A stretch of 64,000 bases of DNA from Chitinophagaceae bacterium (GTDB lineage Bacteria; Bacteroidota; Bacteroidia; Chitinophagales; Chitinophagaceae). Positions within the stretch are counted from its first letter, which is position 1; each line of letters begins with the position of its first letter. Shown here piece by piece: positions 1 to 9,900 of the stretch. The notes under the pieces were generated by a model. It was not told where the DNA came from. It saw nothing but the letters and a program-made list of their open reading frames with translations, and ran no database searches. Location of the stretch: contig CANBSH010000005.1 of NCBI GenBank assembly GCA_947372105.1, positions 1-64,000 on the forward strand, given 5' to 3'. The position numbers and the translations under genes were made by a program.

Positions 1-139
1 TTCCACTTGCAGTGCCACCTACTACCAATACATCGGTATTTATTTTAATAACTTTTTCTTGGGCATGAAGTGGTATTACAAAAAAAACAAAAAGAGCAGA
101 GATAAAATATTTAATAACTATTTTTAGATTTTGGCGCAT
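1..139 (-). CDS. FAD-dependent oxidoreductase, N-terminus only (runs off the window)
   Basis: The first 46 codons are visible, starting from an ATG at 139 on the minus strand. They encode a signal peptide ending near HAQ, then a hydrophobic strand and the turn VLVVGGTASG. That is the start of a Rossmann FAD-binding fold (GxGxxG type, here GGTASG), as in secreted FAD-dependent oxidoreductases of the PF12831 kind that are common beside Bacteroidota carbohydrate loci. The rest lies outside the window, so the substrate cannot be judged. It runs in the same direction as the DUF2147 gene, 24 bases downstream of that gene's stop, and may share its transcript. The fold is fairly sure, the family less so. 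Confidence 0.6.
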   Translation of the reverse strand, partial: MRQNLKIVIKYFISALFVFFVIPLHAQEKVIKINTDVLVVGGTASG

Positions 140-163
140 AAGAAAAAAAGAATTGAATTGAAT

Positions 164-583
164 TTATTTTAAATATCTACTAAATTTTTCAGTGCGACCA
201 ATAATTGAAATTCCAATATAGCCTCTCACAAAAAGAGTTTGCTTGTCCTCGCTTAACCACATCTTACTACTATAAGTGGAGCCTCCTTCTGGGTCATAAA
301 TTTTTCCATTCGTCCACTGACCATCTTCCCATGAAAAATCATTAAACATCACCATGCCCTTCACTTCTCTATTGCGTAAACTTTTATCTGCATTATAAAT
401 ATCCTTACGCTCGTCTTTTACCCAAATCAATTTCCCATATAATTTATTGCCTTGTATATAAGTTTCTACGACGCCTTTTTTACTAGGCGATAGCCATTTG
501 CCTAAAAAATCTTTTTGTGCATTCGCTTTTACTCCTATAAAGAGTATCAAAACAAGGATACTATACTTTTTGAAAGTACTCAT
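164..583 (-). CDS. DUF2147 family secreted protein
   Basis: A 139-residue protein with a signal peptide (residues 1-22, ending NAQ) followed by the single compact domain of DUF2147. Features seen are FLGKW near the start, a YIQGNKLYGKLIWVKD stretch, a central NREVKGMVMFNDF and a GKIYDPEGGSTYSSKMWLSED segment. The length is usual for the family. DUF2147 proteins are small periplasmic beta-rich proteins with no established reaction. The gene is divergent from the MFS transporter at 683 with a 99-base gap, and runs toward the FAD oxidoreductase at the window edge. Family call is firm; function is unknown. Confidence 0.85.
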   Translation of the reverse strand: MSTFKKYSILVLILFIGVKANAQKDFLGKWLSPSKKGVVETYIQGNKLYGKLIWVKDERKDIYNADKSLRNREVKGMVMFNDFSWEDGQWTNGKIYDPEGGSTYSSKMWLSEDKQTLFVRGYIGISIIGRTEKFSRYLK

Positions 584-682
584 ATTGAAATCAGTTTTAA
601 ATGAATCCTTTAAATTAATAAATTAAATTATAATAAGGATGTTATATTGCAGTAAAGTCATTCCAAACAATCATTTTTTTTC

Positions 683-1939
683 GTGAAAAAAAGATATCAA
701 GTACTTACGGTTTTATCTATTTTATCCATGATTACCTTTTTGGATCGTATCGCTTTGTCTTCGGCAAGTAGTAGTATTATGAGTGAATTTCATTTAACCA
801 CAGTGCAATGGGGTTGGATATTAGGTATGTTCACAATTGCCTACGCTGCTTTTGAAGTACCCACAGGTTGGTTAGGAGATAAATTAGGAGCTAAGAAGGT
901 ATTAATAAGGGTGGTGTTATGGTGGTCAGTATTTACTTTATTGACTGGCTTTGCTACCGGGTTTGTGATGTTAATTGCAGTGCGATTTTTATTTGGTATG
1001 GGCGAAGCAGGAGCTTACCCCAATACATCTATTGTATTGTCCAAATATTTTCCGGTATTGGAACGCGGGCGTGCACAAGCAACCATCTGGGTAGCTTCCC
1101 GATTAGGTGCTGCATTAACCCCTTTTATAGTGTTGCCCATTCAACAAAAATACAATTGGCAAACCTCCTTTTATGTGTTGGCTTTTGTGGGTGTATTATG
1201 GACCCTATTTTGGATTTTTTGGCATCAAGAAGAACCCGCTGACTGTAAAAATATTTCCTCGGATGAATTAAAATATATTCTAGAAAACAGAGACTTGCCT
1301 GTAGAAAGCGAAAATGCTAAAACCTCCTACTGGAGCGGATTTAAGTCACGTAACCTATGGTTTTTACTAGGCATGTATTTTTGTTATGCTATTGGTGCCT
1401 ATTTTTTTCAAAGTTGGTTTCATACTTATTTAGAAAAAGGAAGAATGATTCCTAAACAGGAATTAATATGGGCTTCTAGCATTCCCTATTTATTAGCTGC
1501 TATTGGATGTTTTACGGGTGGTTGGATAAGCGATAAAGCTTGTATAAAGTGGGGTAAAAAATGGGGACGCAGAATTGTACCCATGGTGGGACTATTTGTA
1601 GCAGGTTTATGTATCATTGGCGCTTCCTTAGTGGAAAATAACATGACGGCCATTATCGCTTTAGGAGTAGGTATGGCCTTTATGGATGTAACTGCCCCTG
1701 TGGCCTGGGCGGTCGCCATGGATATGGGTGGTACAAAAAGTGGAACTATATCAGGATCAATGAATTGCGCAGGACTTACTGGAGCCTATTTAAGTACCGT
1801 CTTCTTTGGATATCTAGCTACTTCCTACGGATATTACCTACCCGTTTTAGCCATCGGAATCATCGTTTTATTAGGCTCTTTTGTTTGGTTAAAAATTGAT
1901 GCCACCCAAAAGATTGAATTCAAAGTGATCACTAAATAA
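683..1939 (+). CDS. MFS transporter, hexuronate/sugar-acid (ACS) type
   Basis: A 418-residue, 12-helix major facilitator protein. The start is GTG at 683; no better in-frame ATG precedes the first helix. The N-terminal LDRIALSSA and GWLGDKLGAK (loop 2-3 signature) and the FLFGMGEAGAYPN stretch are hallmarks of the anion:cation symporter subfamily that includes ExuT and GudP. The likely job is uptake of uronate or another acid sugar across the inner membrane. It converges on the ROK gene that ends the lyase-containing PUL (21 bases apart), so the two units probably cooperate: lyases and hydrolases release acidic sugars and this carrier imports them. Substrate is inferred from subfamily and context only. 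Confidence 0.85.
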   Translation: MKKRYQVLTVLSILSMITFLDRIALSSASSSIMSEFHLTTVQWGWILGMFTIAYAAFEVPTGWLGDKLGAKKVLIRVVLWWSVFTLLTGFATGFVMLIAVRFLFGMGEAGAYPNTSIVLSKYFPVLERGRAQATIWVASRLGAALTPFIVLPIQQKYNWQTSFYVLAFVGVLWTLFWIFWHQEEPADCKNISSDELKYILENRDLPVESENAKTSYWSGFKSRNLWFLLGMYFCYAIGAYFFQSWFHTYLEKGRMIPKQELIWASSIPYLLAAIGCFTGGWISDKACIKWGKKWGRRIVPMVGLFVAGLCIIGASLVENNMTAIIALGVGMAFMDVTAPVAWAVAMDMGGTKSGTISGSMNCAGLTGAYLSTVFFGYLATSYGYYLPVLAIGIIVLLGSFVWLKIDATQKIEFKVITK

Positions 1940-1960
1940 GAAGAAAAATACAGATTAAAT

Positions 1961-2827
1961 TTAAACCCATAATGATGCACTACCTATAATTGGTGCTATT
2001 TCTCCCTTATTGGAAATTATTATTTTGACATGCAACCCCATAGAATTTAAATTATGTTCTAATTTTTCTTGAAAAAATGAATTTGCCTTAGATATATTTC
2101 CACCAATTATTAGTATCTCAGAATTTATTTCCTTGTTTATTTGTATAATTAAATCAGTCAAATTATTTGTAAACTCTAAAAATAAAGTCTCTAATATTTC
2201 TGATGTTCTTTCAGATGAGATGATTTCTTTCAAATCGTTAAATTTATATCCAGTCATTTCTTGCACTTTTTTTACAAACCATCTTGTTGAAATATAATCT
2301 TCTGCAATCCCATTTTTAAAATCCATACACCAATAATTAGCGTCCGTTATTATGCCATCTTTATAGGTTGCTGACCCCAATCCTGTTCCAAGTGTAAGGC
2401 CAATTGCACTATCAAATGTTTCTAAAGGAAAAATTGTTTTTAATTCACCTTTTAAAAAAGCTTTAGCATCATTTATAAATCTAATTTGATTCGGGGCTAT
2501 TTCTAAACTATTTGCTAAAAATAATTTGATATTTTTTTTATATAATGATCCGAATTTATGCAATTCTTCCATGTAGCTTATGCCTAGTTCATAATCAAAA
2601 GGGCCTGGCATTGAAATTCCTATATATGAACATTTCTCTCCAAAGTGAAAATTTGTTTCATTTATACATTCTACCCATTGACTCAATATTTCAGATTCAG
2701 TTTCATTTGAATTGACGCTTTTTCGTACAAATGTATTTTTACAAATGTTCATATCATTTAAATTAACAACTGCCGAAGAGATATGCGATCCTCCTATATC
2801 AATGCCAATAGAATATTTCTCGTTCAT
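1961..2827 (-). CDS. ROK family protein, probable sugar kinase lacking the zinc motif
   Basis: A 288-residue actin-fold ROK protein. Visible motifs are the N-terminal phosphate loop DIGGSH (residues 10-14), GISMPGPFD (70-78), the catalytic-base region FINDAKAF with Asp120, and GLTLGTGLGSA (143-153). The Cys-rich zinc motif (CxCGxxGCxE) of many ROK kinases is missing; the matching region reads YWCMDFKNG. No helix-turn-helix precedes the fold, so a kinase is more likely than a repressor. It is the last gene of the PUL operon, 10 bases after the CE7-type esterase. The expected role is cytoplasmic phosphorylation of a released monosaccharide, possibly an amino sugar given the GH2 type, but specificity cannot be read from sequence. 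Confidence 0.75.
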   Translation of the reverse strand: MNEKYSIGIDIGGSHISSAVVNLNDMNICKNTFVRKSVNSNETESEILSQWVECINETNFHFGEKCSYIGISMPGPFDYELGISYMEELHKFGSLYKKNIKLFLANSLEIAPNQIRFINDAKAFLKGELKTIFPLETFDSAIGLTLGTGLGSATYKDGIITDANYWCMDFKNGIAEDYISTRWFVKKVQEMTGYKFNDLKEIISSERTSEILETLFLEFTNNLTDLIIQINKEINSEILIIGGNISKANSFFQEKLEHNLNSMGLHVKIIISNKGEIAPIIGSASLWV

Positions 2828-2837
2828 TTTTACAAGT

Positions 2838-4124
2838 TTAATTTTGATTTAGCTTATTAATCAACCAATTATTCAATTCTGATTTTTGTTCTTTATAAAA
2901 CCAATGACCAGTATCAAGATATAATGATAATTTTTTTTGAGATTTAACATTATTAAATGCAGCAAACATAGAAGTTGGAGGACAGGTTTCATCATTAAAA
3001 CCCCAAGTGTAAAAACCAGTTTGAGAAATACGTTTAGAAAAATTAGCAATATCAAAGTATTCTAATGTTTCTTTTGTTTCTTTATTATTGTATTTGTCTA
3101 GGTTCTGTTTATCGTAAAAATGAGGCCATCCTCCTGCTCTTCCAAAAAAATATCCTGTAAAGTCACACAAAGCTGGATGAATAACAGCCAAATAATTAAC
3201 TCTTTTATCTAGAGCGGCCGAAACTATACTCAAGGCGCCACCTTGACTATTGCCAGTTACTGCTAATGAATTAGGTTTAAATTCAGGTAAACTAACTACA
3301 AAATCTATAGCTCTTATGCAATTGAGATATACGCGTTTGTAGTAATATTTATCTTTATTGTTTGAATTAAAAAAGAAATACCCTTTTAAGGCGCCAGTCT
3401 CTAGATTATTATAAATACTCGGATCTAAAACAACTGGAATACCATGAATCCCTATGCTTAAAACAATGTAACCGCTATCTGCCATCTCTAAATCAGGTCC
3501 ATAAGGTCGTATGCCTGCTCCTGGTAGATTTAAAATAGCTGGATGTTTCCCTGATTTTTTAGGCATGCAAAGAATTCCATAAATTCTTGAACCTTGATAT
3601 CCTTGAATATTAACCTGGAAAACATTGGATCTAGATGAAGACTTATCTGGAAGTGGCGTAAGTTTTATATCTAATGGTACATCAGAAAGTTCATTTAAAG
3701 ATTTCTTCCAAAATTGATCGAAATCAGCTGGTTCGTTAGTGGTAGATTGTATCGAATTTATATCGTAACCGACGGTCACCATACTTTTATAAGTATTACT
3801 ATTTTCATAAACGGTTACCACACATCTCAAAAAACCGGGTTTAGTCAACTCGCTAGCTACAACATATGGCATTGATTGATTTTGAAAACTATCTTCAAGA
3901 AAAGGATTCATTTTTTCTAGACCTAGGCTAATTTTTATTTTCGTGTTTTTTAAATATGTGCCGTTTTTTAACGCCTGTATACTAAAGGTTGCTTTTTCTC
4001 CAATATTATATTCCCAATTAGAATGATTAGGTGTGATTATAATTTTTACAGGTTGCTCAAGTGGTTGAGATGACCCTATATAGGAATGAATAATTAAAAA
4101 TAGAAATAGAAATGCGCGCGTCAT
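2838..4124 (-). CDS. Secreted CE7/acetyl-xylan-esterase-like alpha/beta hydrolase
   Basis: 428 residues with a signal peptide (1-19). Residues about 20-125 form a beta-rich N-terminal domain. The alpha/beta hydrolase part resembles the AXE1/cephalosporin C deacetylase group (CE7): an FDQFWKKSL entry helix near 135, IYGILCMPKK near 182, and HPAILNLPGAG near 194. The catalytic triad can be placed: Ser293 in GNSQGG, Asp378 in GFNDETCPP and His407 in DTGHWF. CE7 enzymes remove acetyl esters from sugars. It lies four bases after the GH2 gene in the PUL, so it is expected to deacetylate the PUL's glycan or oligosaccharides in the periplasm. The fold is sure, the acetyl specificity likely. Confidence 0.8.
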   Translation of the reverse strand: MTRAFLFLFLIIHSYIGSSQPLEQPVKIIITPNHSNWEYNIGEKATFSIQALKNGTYLKNTKIKISLGLEKMNPFLEDSFQNQSMPYVVASELTKPGFLRCVVTVYENSNTYKSMVTVGYDINSIQSTTNEPADFDQFWKKSLNELSDVPLDIKLTPLPDKSSSRSNVFQVNIQGYQGSRIYGILCMPKKSGKHPAILNLPGAGIRPYGPDLEMADSGYIVLSIGIHGIPVVLDPSIYNNLETGALKGYFFFNSNNKDKYYYKRVYLNCIRAIDFVVSLPEFKPNSLAVTGNSQGGALSIVSAALDKRVNYLAVIHPALCDFTGYFFGRAGGWPHFYDKQNLDKYNNKETKETLEYFDIANFSKRISQTGFYTWGFNDETCPPTSMFAAFNNVKSQKKLSLYLDTGHWFYKEQKSELNNWLINKLNQN

Positions 4125-4128
4125 CGTA

Positions 4129-6948
4129 TTATAATTTTATTTTTTGGTTTAAAAAATTATATCCTTCAATCAAAATTTCTGAAATTTTGATATCGCTTTT
4201 GTAATATATTTTTTTGGCTTGATCAGGTAATAAAGTGAAATACCCTTCCGAGAAAAAAGAGGGGAGAATATTTTGACCATTGTCATCAACATTATTCAAC
4301 TTAATCCCCATTGCGGTTGATTTTCCTATATTTTTAATGATAAGGTATTCGCCTTTTTTATCTGACTTTTTTTCAATTATTTGAAAGTTGATCTTTGCAT
4401 ATGATTTTTGTTGTTCCGAATTTTGATCTTTATAATTAATCCAATAATCATTTTCTGAAATTATATTTTGATCCTTTAATGCAACAAGTTTTATAATATA
4501 AGCGTTTTTAGAATTATAATTATTTAAAAATGTTTTTTTGATATTTATAATTGAATTTGATTTTGAATTAACTGTTTTAGTTGTCTCGTCTACAATTATC
4601 CCGTCAGGGTTTACTATTTTAATTTGTATTGATATATTATCTAGATCTTGCAGTGTTGTATTTATAAGACTAACACTGCTATCGTTTAAATTATACTGTA
4701 CATGTATGGGTTCACAAGCTTTCTTTGACCCATAATAAGCGCCGGTTGTTTCAAAATCATATGAATATGTCTGCCAAATCATACTTGGCCAAGCTGGATG
4801 AGTCATCCATAATAATATCCCACTAGTATTATTCCATAACCTACTATTCCAAGATTCAAAAATGGTCCTATAGGTATCATAATTGAGGAGTTGAGCCTTA
4901 TTCGCAAAATCATCTAATGACCTAGATTCGCCATATTTTTGATCAATAGCTTGGAGATACCCTTCTAAGTTTTGGTTGTTGCTGTGTAAATCATGATAAT
5001 GCCATGCGTCATTAATTGGCCACCAATCCTCTTTTTTTAAGAATTTCTTTATCGTATTGGCTGTTGGAACTGAAAAACTGCCAATTTCGGTTGAAAAGCC
5101 ATAAGCATATTTATTAAAATAATCTACTGGACTTTCTAAATATTTCCAATCACCACTAGGCCTTAAATTAATTTCTCTTGAATTACCAATATAAAACCTA
5201 GTTCCATCTTCTTTTGCAATTTGAATAGCTAATTCATCTTCTATTCCGGCTGGTGCATAACCTTCGTTTCTTGGACACCAAATAGCTATTGAAGCATGAT
5301 TTCTGAATCTTTTTATAACATTAAGCGAATTTTCAAGAAATAAATTTTGATCTAAAGGGTTAACATTATATCCTTCTGTTGAAATCCAAAAATCATTCCA
5401 TACTAACATTCCATATTCATCAGCTAACTCGTAAAATATCTCTTCGGTTGATTCACCAGTCCAATTACGAATCATATTAAAATTTGACTCTTTATGTAAT
5501 TGAAAGGCAGCTTCTAGATTTTTTCTATTCACTTTTTTCATAGCGTCATCCATACCCCAATTACCTCCTCTACAAAATATTTTGTAACCATTCACCTTGA
5601 CTACTAGATAAGGATTTTCTCCGTCTAGTTGAATCATTTTATTTAAAATGTTTTCATTGCGTAAGGTGGGTATAAAAACCCTTTTCTCAATTTCTCTTCG
5701 TTTGCTATTATCAAAAATTGGACTACTTAATTGTAAATCCGTCGGACTAAACAAAACTCGTTGTGGACTATTTGCCTTGGTATCGGTTAAAACCTCGTAA
5801 GATAATTCCCTAATACCATAATTAAAATTATAGTGTTGACTAGTTATACTGTCGCCTAAAGAAACTGAAGTATAGACAGGATATAAATATTGATTACCAT
5901 AGCCATTTGGCCACCATAATTTTGGATTCAACATCGTGAGTTGATCGTATTGTGATGGTAAAAGAAGTAATTCTCTTGACTCATTTGGTTTTAATAAAAC
6001 TTTTTCTTTAAAATCAATATTCCCTAAATTAAAATGAAAATTTACATTTTGTGGTTTATCGCTATTATTGTGGATAGTAGTCTTAATAGTGAAGTAAACC
6101 CTAGTCGTATCAGGCAATGGTAAGTCTGAAATAATTTGTGGTTTATCAAAAGTAATTACGTTCGTAAAACGTAATTTAACAGGTTGCCAAATTCCCATAT
6201 TTCGATCTCTAATACCAGGCACCCAATCCCATCCTTCACTTGAAATAAACGTTGGGCCATCAAGAGCTAATTGTCCGCCATTAGGACCCATACCAGCTAA
6301 TTTTGATTGTTCGTGGGGAATACCCGGATTGGGAGGGGGCAAAATATGAACCGCAAGAATATTTTTCCCCTTATGAATGTGTTTACTAACATTAAATGAT
6401 TTAGCATTAAATGCACCATCAATATTGCCAATTTTTATATTATTTAACCAAATTTCAGCCTTATAATTTATTCCTTCGAAATCTAACCAGGGTAATTGAT
6501 TTAAATTAATATCATTACGAATATCTAATACGATTCTATACCACCAATCTTTTTTAGATAAGATTTCTGGTATGTGCATATTATTTAAGCCAATATAAGG
6601 ATCTGGATAATATCCATTATGTACCAAGGTTGTCAAAACGGTTCCCGGGACTATCGCATCTTGCCATTTTGTATTATTAATTTGTAAAGAAAAAATCGGG
6701 TTTTCAATAATGGAATTCGATTCTGCTAAAATCCAATTGTTGTTCAAATTATATGATCCACTATTATTAGCAATCTCGAAATATTTTAGACCATTAAATT
6801 TTTTAATTTTCGCATTATCAATTTTTCCATTTGACTTAGGCAATGTAATGGAATCCTGATTTTTTAAAAGTCCGAAATTCAATTTTGATTGGGCTTTTAT
6901 TAAGCTAGGGCAAAATAACAAAACGAAGATGTATTTAAAATATCTCAT
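4129..6948 (-). CDS. Glycoside hydrolase family 2, exo-beta-glucosaminidase/mannosidase-like
   Basis: 939 residues with a signal peptide (1-19). The order is a jelly-roll sugar-binding domain (about 60-265), immunoglobulin-like sandwich (about 270-385), TIM barrel (about 430-720) and C-terminal beta domains. The acid/base is Glu562 in WCPRNEG and the nucleophile Glu621 in STEIG. The RNWTGES and LVWNDFW stretches (about 494-522) resemble exo-beta-D-glucosaminidase (CsxA) and beta-mannosidase-like GH2 enzymes more than beta-galactosidases. It should cleave terminal beta-linked residues in the periplasm. It sits three bases after the lyase-esterase fusion and four before the CE7 esterase, firmly inside the PUL operon. 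GH2 is certain; glucosaminidase specificity is a guess from motif flavour. Confidence 0.87.
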   Translation of the reverse strand: MRYFKYIFVLLFCPSLIKAQSKLNFGLLKNQDSITLPKSNGKIDNAKIKKFNGLKYFEIANNSGSYNLNNNWILAESNSIIENPIFSLQINNTKWQDAIVPGTVLTTLVHNGYYPDPYIGLNNMHIPEILSKKDWWYRIVLDIRNDINLNQLPWLDFEGINYKAEIWLNNIKIGNIDGAFNAKSFNVSKHIHKGKNILAVHILPPPNPGIPHEQSKLAGMGPNGGQLALDGPTFISSEGWDWVPGIRDRNMGIWQPVKLRFTNVITFDKPQIISDLPLPDTTRVYFTIKTTIHNNSDKPQNVNFHFNLGNIDFKEKVLLKPNESRELLLLPSQYDQLTMLNPKLWWPNGYGNQYLYPVYTSVSLGDSITSQHYNFNYGIRELSYEVLTDTKANSPQRVLFSPTDLQLSSPIFDNSKRREIEKRVFIPTLRNENILNKMIQLDGENPYLVVKVNGYKIFCRGGNWGMDDAMKKVNRKNLEAAFQLHKESNFNMIRNWTGESTEEIFYELADEYGMLVWNDFWISTEGYNVNPLDQNLFLENSLNVIKRFRNHASIAIWCPRNEGYAPAGIEDELAIQIAKEDGTRFYIGNSREINLRPSGDWKYLESPVDYFNKYAYGFSTEIGSFSVPTANTIKKFLKKEDWWPINDAWHYHDLHSNNQNLEGYLQAIDQKYGESRSLDDFANKAQLLNYDTYRTIFESWNSRLWNNTSGILLWMTHPAWPSMIWQTYSYDFETTGAYYGSKKACEPIHVQYNLNDSSVSLINTTLQDLDNISIQIKIVNPDGIIVDETTKTVNSKSNSIINIKKTFLNNYNSKNAYIIKLVALKDQNIISENDYWINYKDQNSEQQKSYAKINFQIIEKKSDKKGEYLIIKNIGKSTAMGIKLNNVDDNGQNILPSFFSEGYFTLLPDQAKKIYYKSDIKISEILIEGYNFLNQKIKL

Positions 6949-6951
6949 AAA

Positions 6952-9900
6952 TTATTTATTTTTTATTGTTATTTGATTCCACTGATCAGTCCTAAACGGA
7001 TAAGCAGGAAGTGATAATGAATTTTGTAAATTTGTAATAGGAGAATTAGAAAAAGCATACCTAACAGCAATTGGTAACGATATACTATCTGAATATAGTT
7101 TAATTGTATTATTAATAATAATTGCAATAGCGGGTCTAAATACTTTATCAGAACCAGAGATGTAAAAATGTTTTGGATTTAGCCCATCATTAGTCGTTAA
7201 TCCTTTTGCGATTGAATTTTTTTGAAAATATATATATACATATTTTCCTTTAATTTCTATTTTAGCATATTTAGGGCCAAAAGGTGAGGTTGTAAATTTA
7301 TAATTTTCATATAACGCAAAATTGGCTAATCTTTCACCTACCGCTTTTTTATTTCTTGGGTGTATATTATCTGGTTCTCCTATATCCATTGTTACCGCCA
7401 TTTGAGTATGCGGTTCCGTCAACACTTTTTCTTGATTCTCTCTAAAAAGTGCATAATTATAATCTAAGGAATCTGTTTTTTTCCAATTATACGGTGTCAT
7501 TTGAACATAATAAAAAGGCAGTAAAGTATCATTGAAATCGTGTCTCCATTGTCTTATTAGTGCTATATTAAGCTTACTATATAGATTTATATCACCAGCA
7601 TTAGATTCACCTTGATACCATAAAAAACCCCTAATCGTATAATTTTTAATTGGGTGAATCATTGCATTGTAAATCAAGGTTGGCCTTAATACCGGTATTT
7701 TTTCATTAGGATTGGCATCATAGGGATCTAAGTACTTTTTACGTAATACAGAATCACTTCTTAATGTATTGCGATCCATAAATGCTTGTGCAGATGCGCT
7801 ACCATATGCACTTTGTATTATTCCAATGGGTATATTTAACTTTTTTTGGAGTTTTTTAGCAAAATAAAAAGAAACACCACTAAAATCTTTAATGTTTATA
7901 GTATCGCAATCCAACCAATTACCACCGGTATTGGGCATTAATTCATCGCTTGTTGTTTTAGGGATTTTTATTAAGCGAATGAATTTATTTGCAGAATGTT
8001 TAATTTCATCTTCATGATTTAAAACTCCTAAATGCCATGGTAAAAATGGCTGCATGCTCATATCCATGTTTGATTGTCCACTGGTCAACCACACTTCACC
8101 AAATAATATTTTCTTCAAGCTTATTTTAGTATCATTACTTTCTAGATTTATTGAATGTTCAATATACTTTCCTGGTATCGCTTTTGGTATACTTATTGTA
8201 AAAGACCAATTACCATCTTGTTGAATATTACATTTATAATTCAATCCCCAACTAGGTTTAATTGTAATCTTTGTTCCGGGAATCCCATAACCCCATAGTT
8301 TAAATTTTTTATCTTGTTGAATGACCATGTTCGTTTGTAATATCCCAGGTATTTTAAAAAAGGAAAAATTACTTTTAGACCATTGAGATAAACTGTGCAC
8401 TTTGGGCTGTATTTGTATGTCAGGATGAAACTCATGAATTAAAATTTGTAAAATACCGCTATCAGCATTTTTAATATTTATTGCTAATTTTTTGAATGAC
8501 TCATTTTTAGAATTGACAGTAAGTGGGAAATTTTCTCCAGGTAAGTATGTTGCTGGTAAAATTTGGAACTTTGCATCTAATTTAGAATTAATATTAAAGG
8601 ACATCTTTTTATCCCCTAAGGTTAGAATAGCAGTTTTACCATTATTGGTTAATAAAATGGATGCTTTTGTATGCATACTCCACCAGATATTCTTTTTACT
8701 CATACATTTAAATTCATCTTGTATAAGTATCGTTTTATCTTTCGTCAATAAAATTCCTCGCTTATATTCTTTAACATCTCTAAAATAGCAATTTGACAAA
8801 TCTGTTATAGCATAGCTATAGTTTTGATTATCTTCTAATTTCTCAAATTTTGCTACACCATTTTCAAATTGATCAGGTTTTATAGAATTATTAAAAACTA
8901 ATGTATTTTTCCCTTCGGCTCTTAATCTGTAAAAGTGCCACCTTCCTGGAGTTTCTTGATTCTGTATACTATCTGTATATGTAGGGTATGTTTTTTTGGT
9001 AAAATAACCAGGGAAGGTATAGTCATCCTTTCCTAAATTGCCATAAGCCCATACTTCGCCGAGTGCTTGTAATTCAAACGAGCCGGCATCTAAGTGACCG
9101 TGATTTGCATTATTATACCCTCCATGCATAGAAATATAGAAAGCATTTTTACTCCAATCAGATCTTAATGACATAATATCTATGCCTTTTATATGTTGGT
9201 TTAGTTCTATTTTATAGTTATTTAGGGTACTTGATTTTAGTAATGGGTTATAATAGATTAAATCAAGCCAATCAATATCATTTGTGTTAAGAGCGATTTT
9301 ATAATGTAAAGATGACAGTGCAGAATCATTATAATGATAGAAAAACCAGGGAAGAGATTTTGTATGAACTGTTTTAATTGGATCATCTCCTATATTTAAA
9401 GTACTTACTGGCCCACTCATTTTAATAGGGAACCACCCACTTTTTTTAAAGCCTTCATAAGAATCTAATCCAAAACATGTATGATAACTATTATTAACTG
9501 CTTCAATTGCTAAATTAGTATAAAGTAAACCATACTTCCAATATGCAACGCCTTCTTCACTTTGCCCATCTGGCTCAAATGTTTTCAAGTATTTAGGAAG
9601 TTGATAAATGCACTTTGTTAGTAAGTCTTTATAACTATTTTGATCCTGTAAAGATAAAATAGACATAATTATACCGCCATTACATACTCCATTCCAATTA
9701 TTAGTTGCATTATGCCACCAAATATTATTTTTTATTAATGGTATTGCTGGTTCTAAAATAAATTTTAAGATAGCATTTGAGATTTTTTCTTTTTGATTAT
9801 TTGTAAAATAACTTTTAAGTCCGTCTAAAGCAAAAGCACAATCGAAGCCGGCAATGCCAGCATCTAAAAAATGGCGATTTGCCCCCCAATCTGGATAAGT

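Noticed and set aside
919-1242. 107-codon frame inside the MFS gene
   Set aside because: It lies wholly within a certain coding sequence in another frame and is Cys- and Trp-rich, as shadow frames are.
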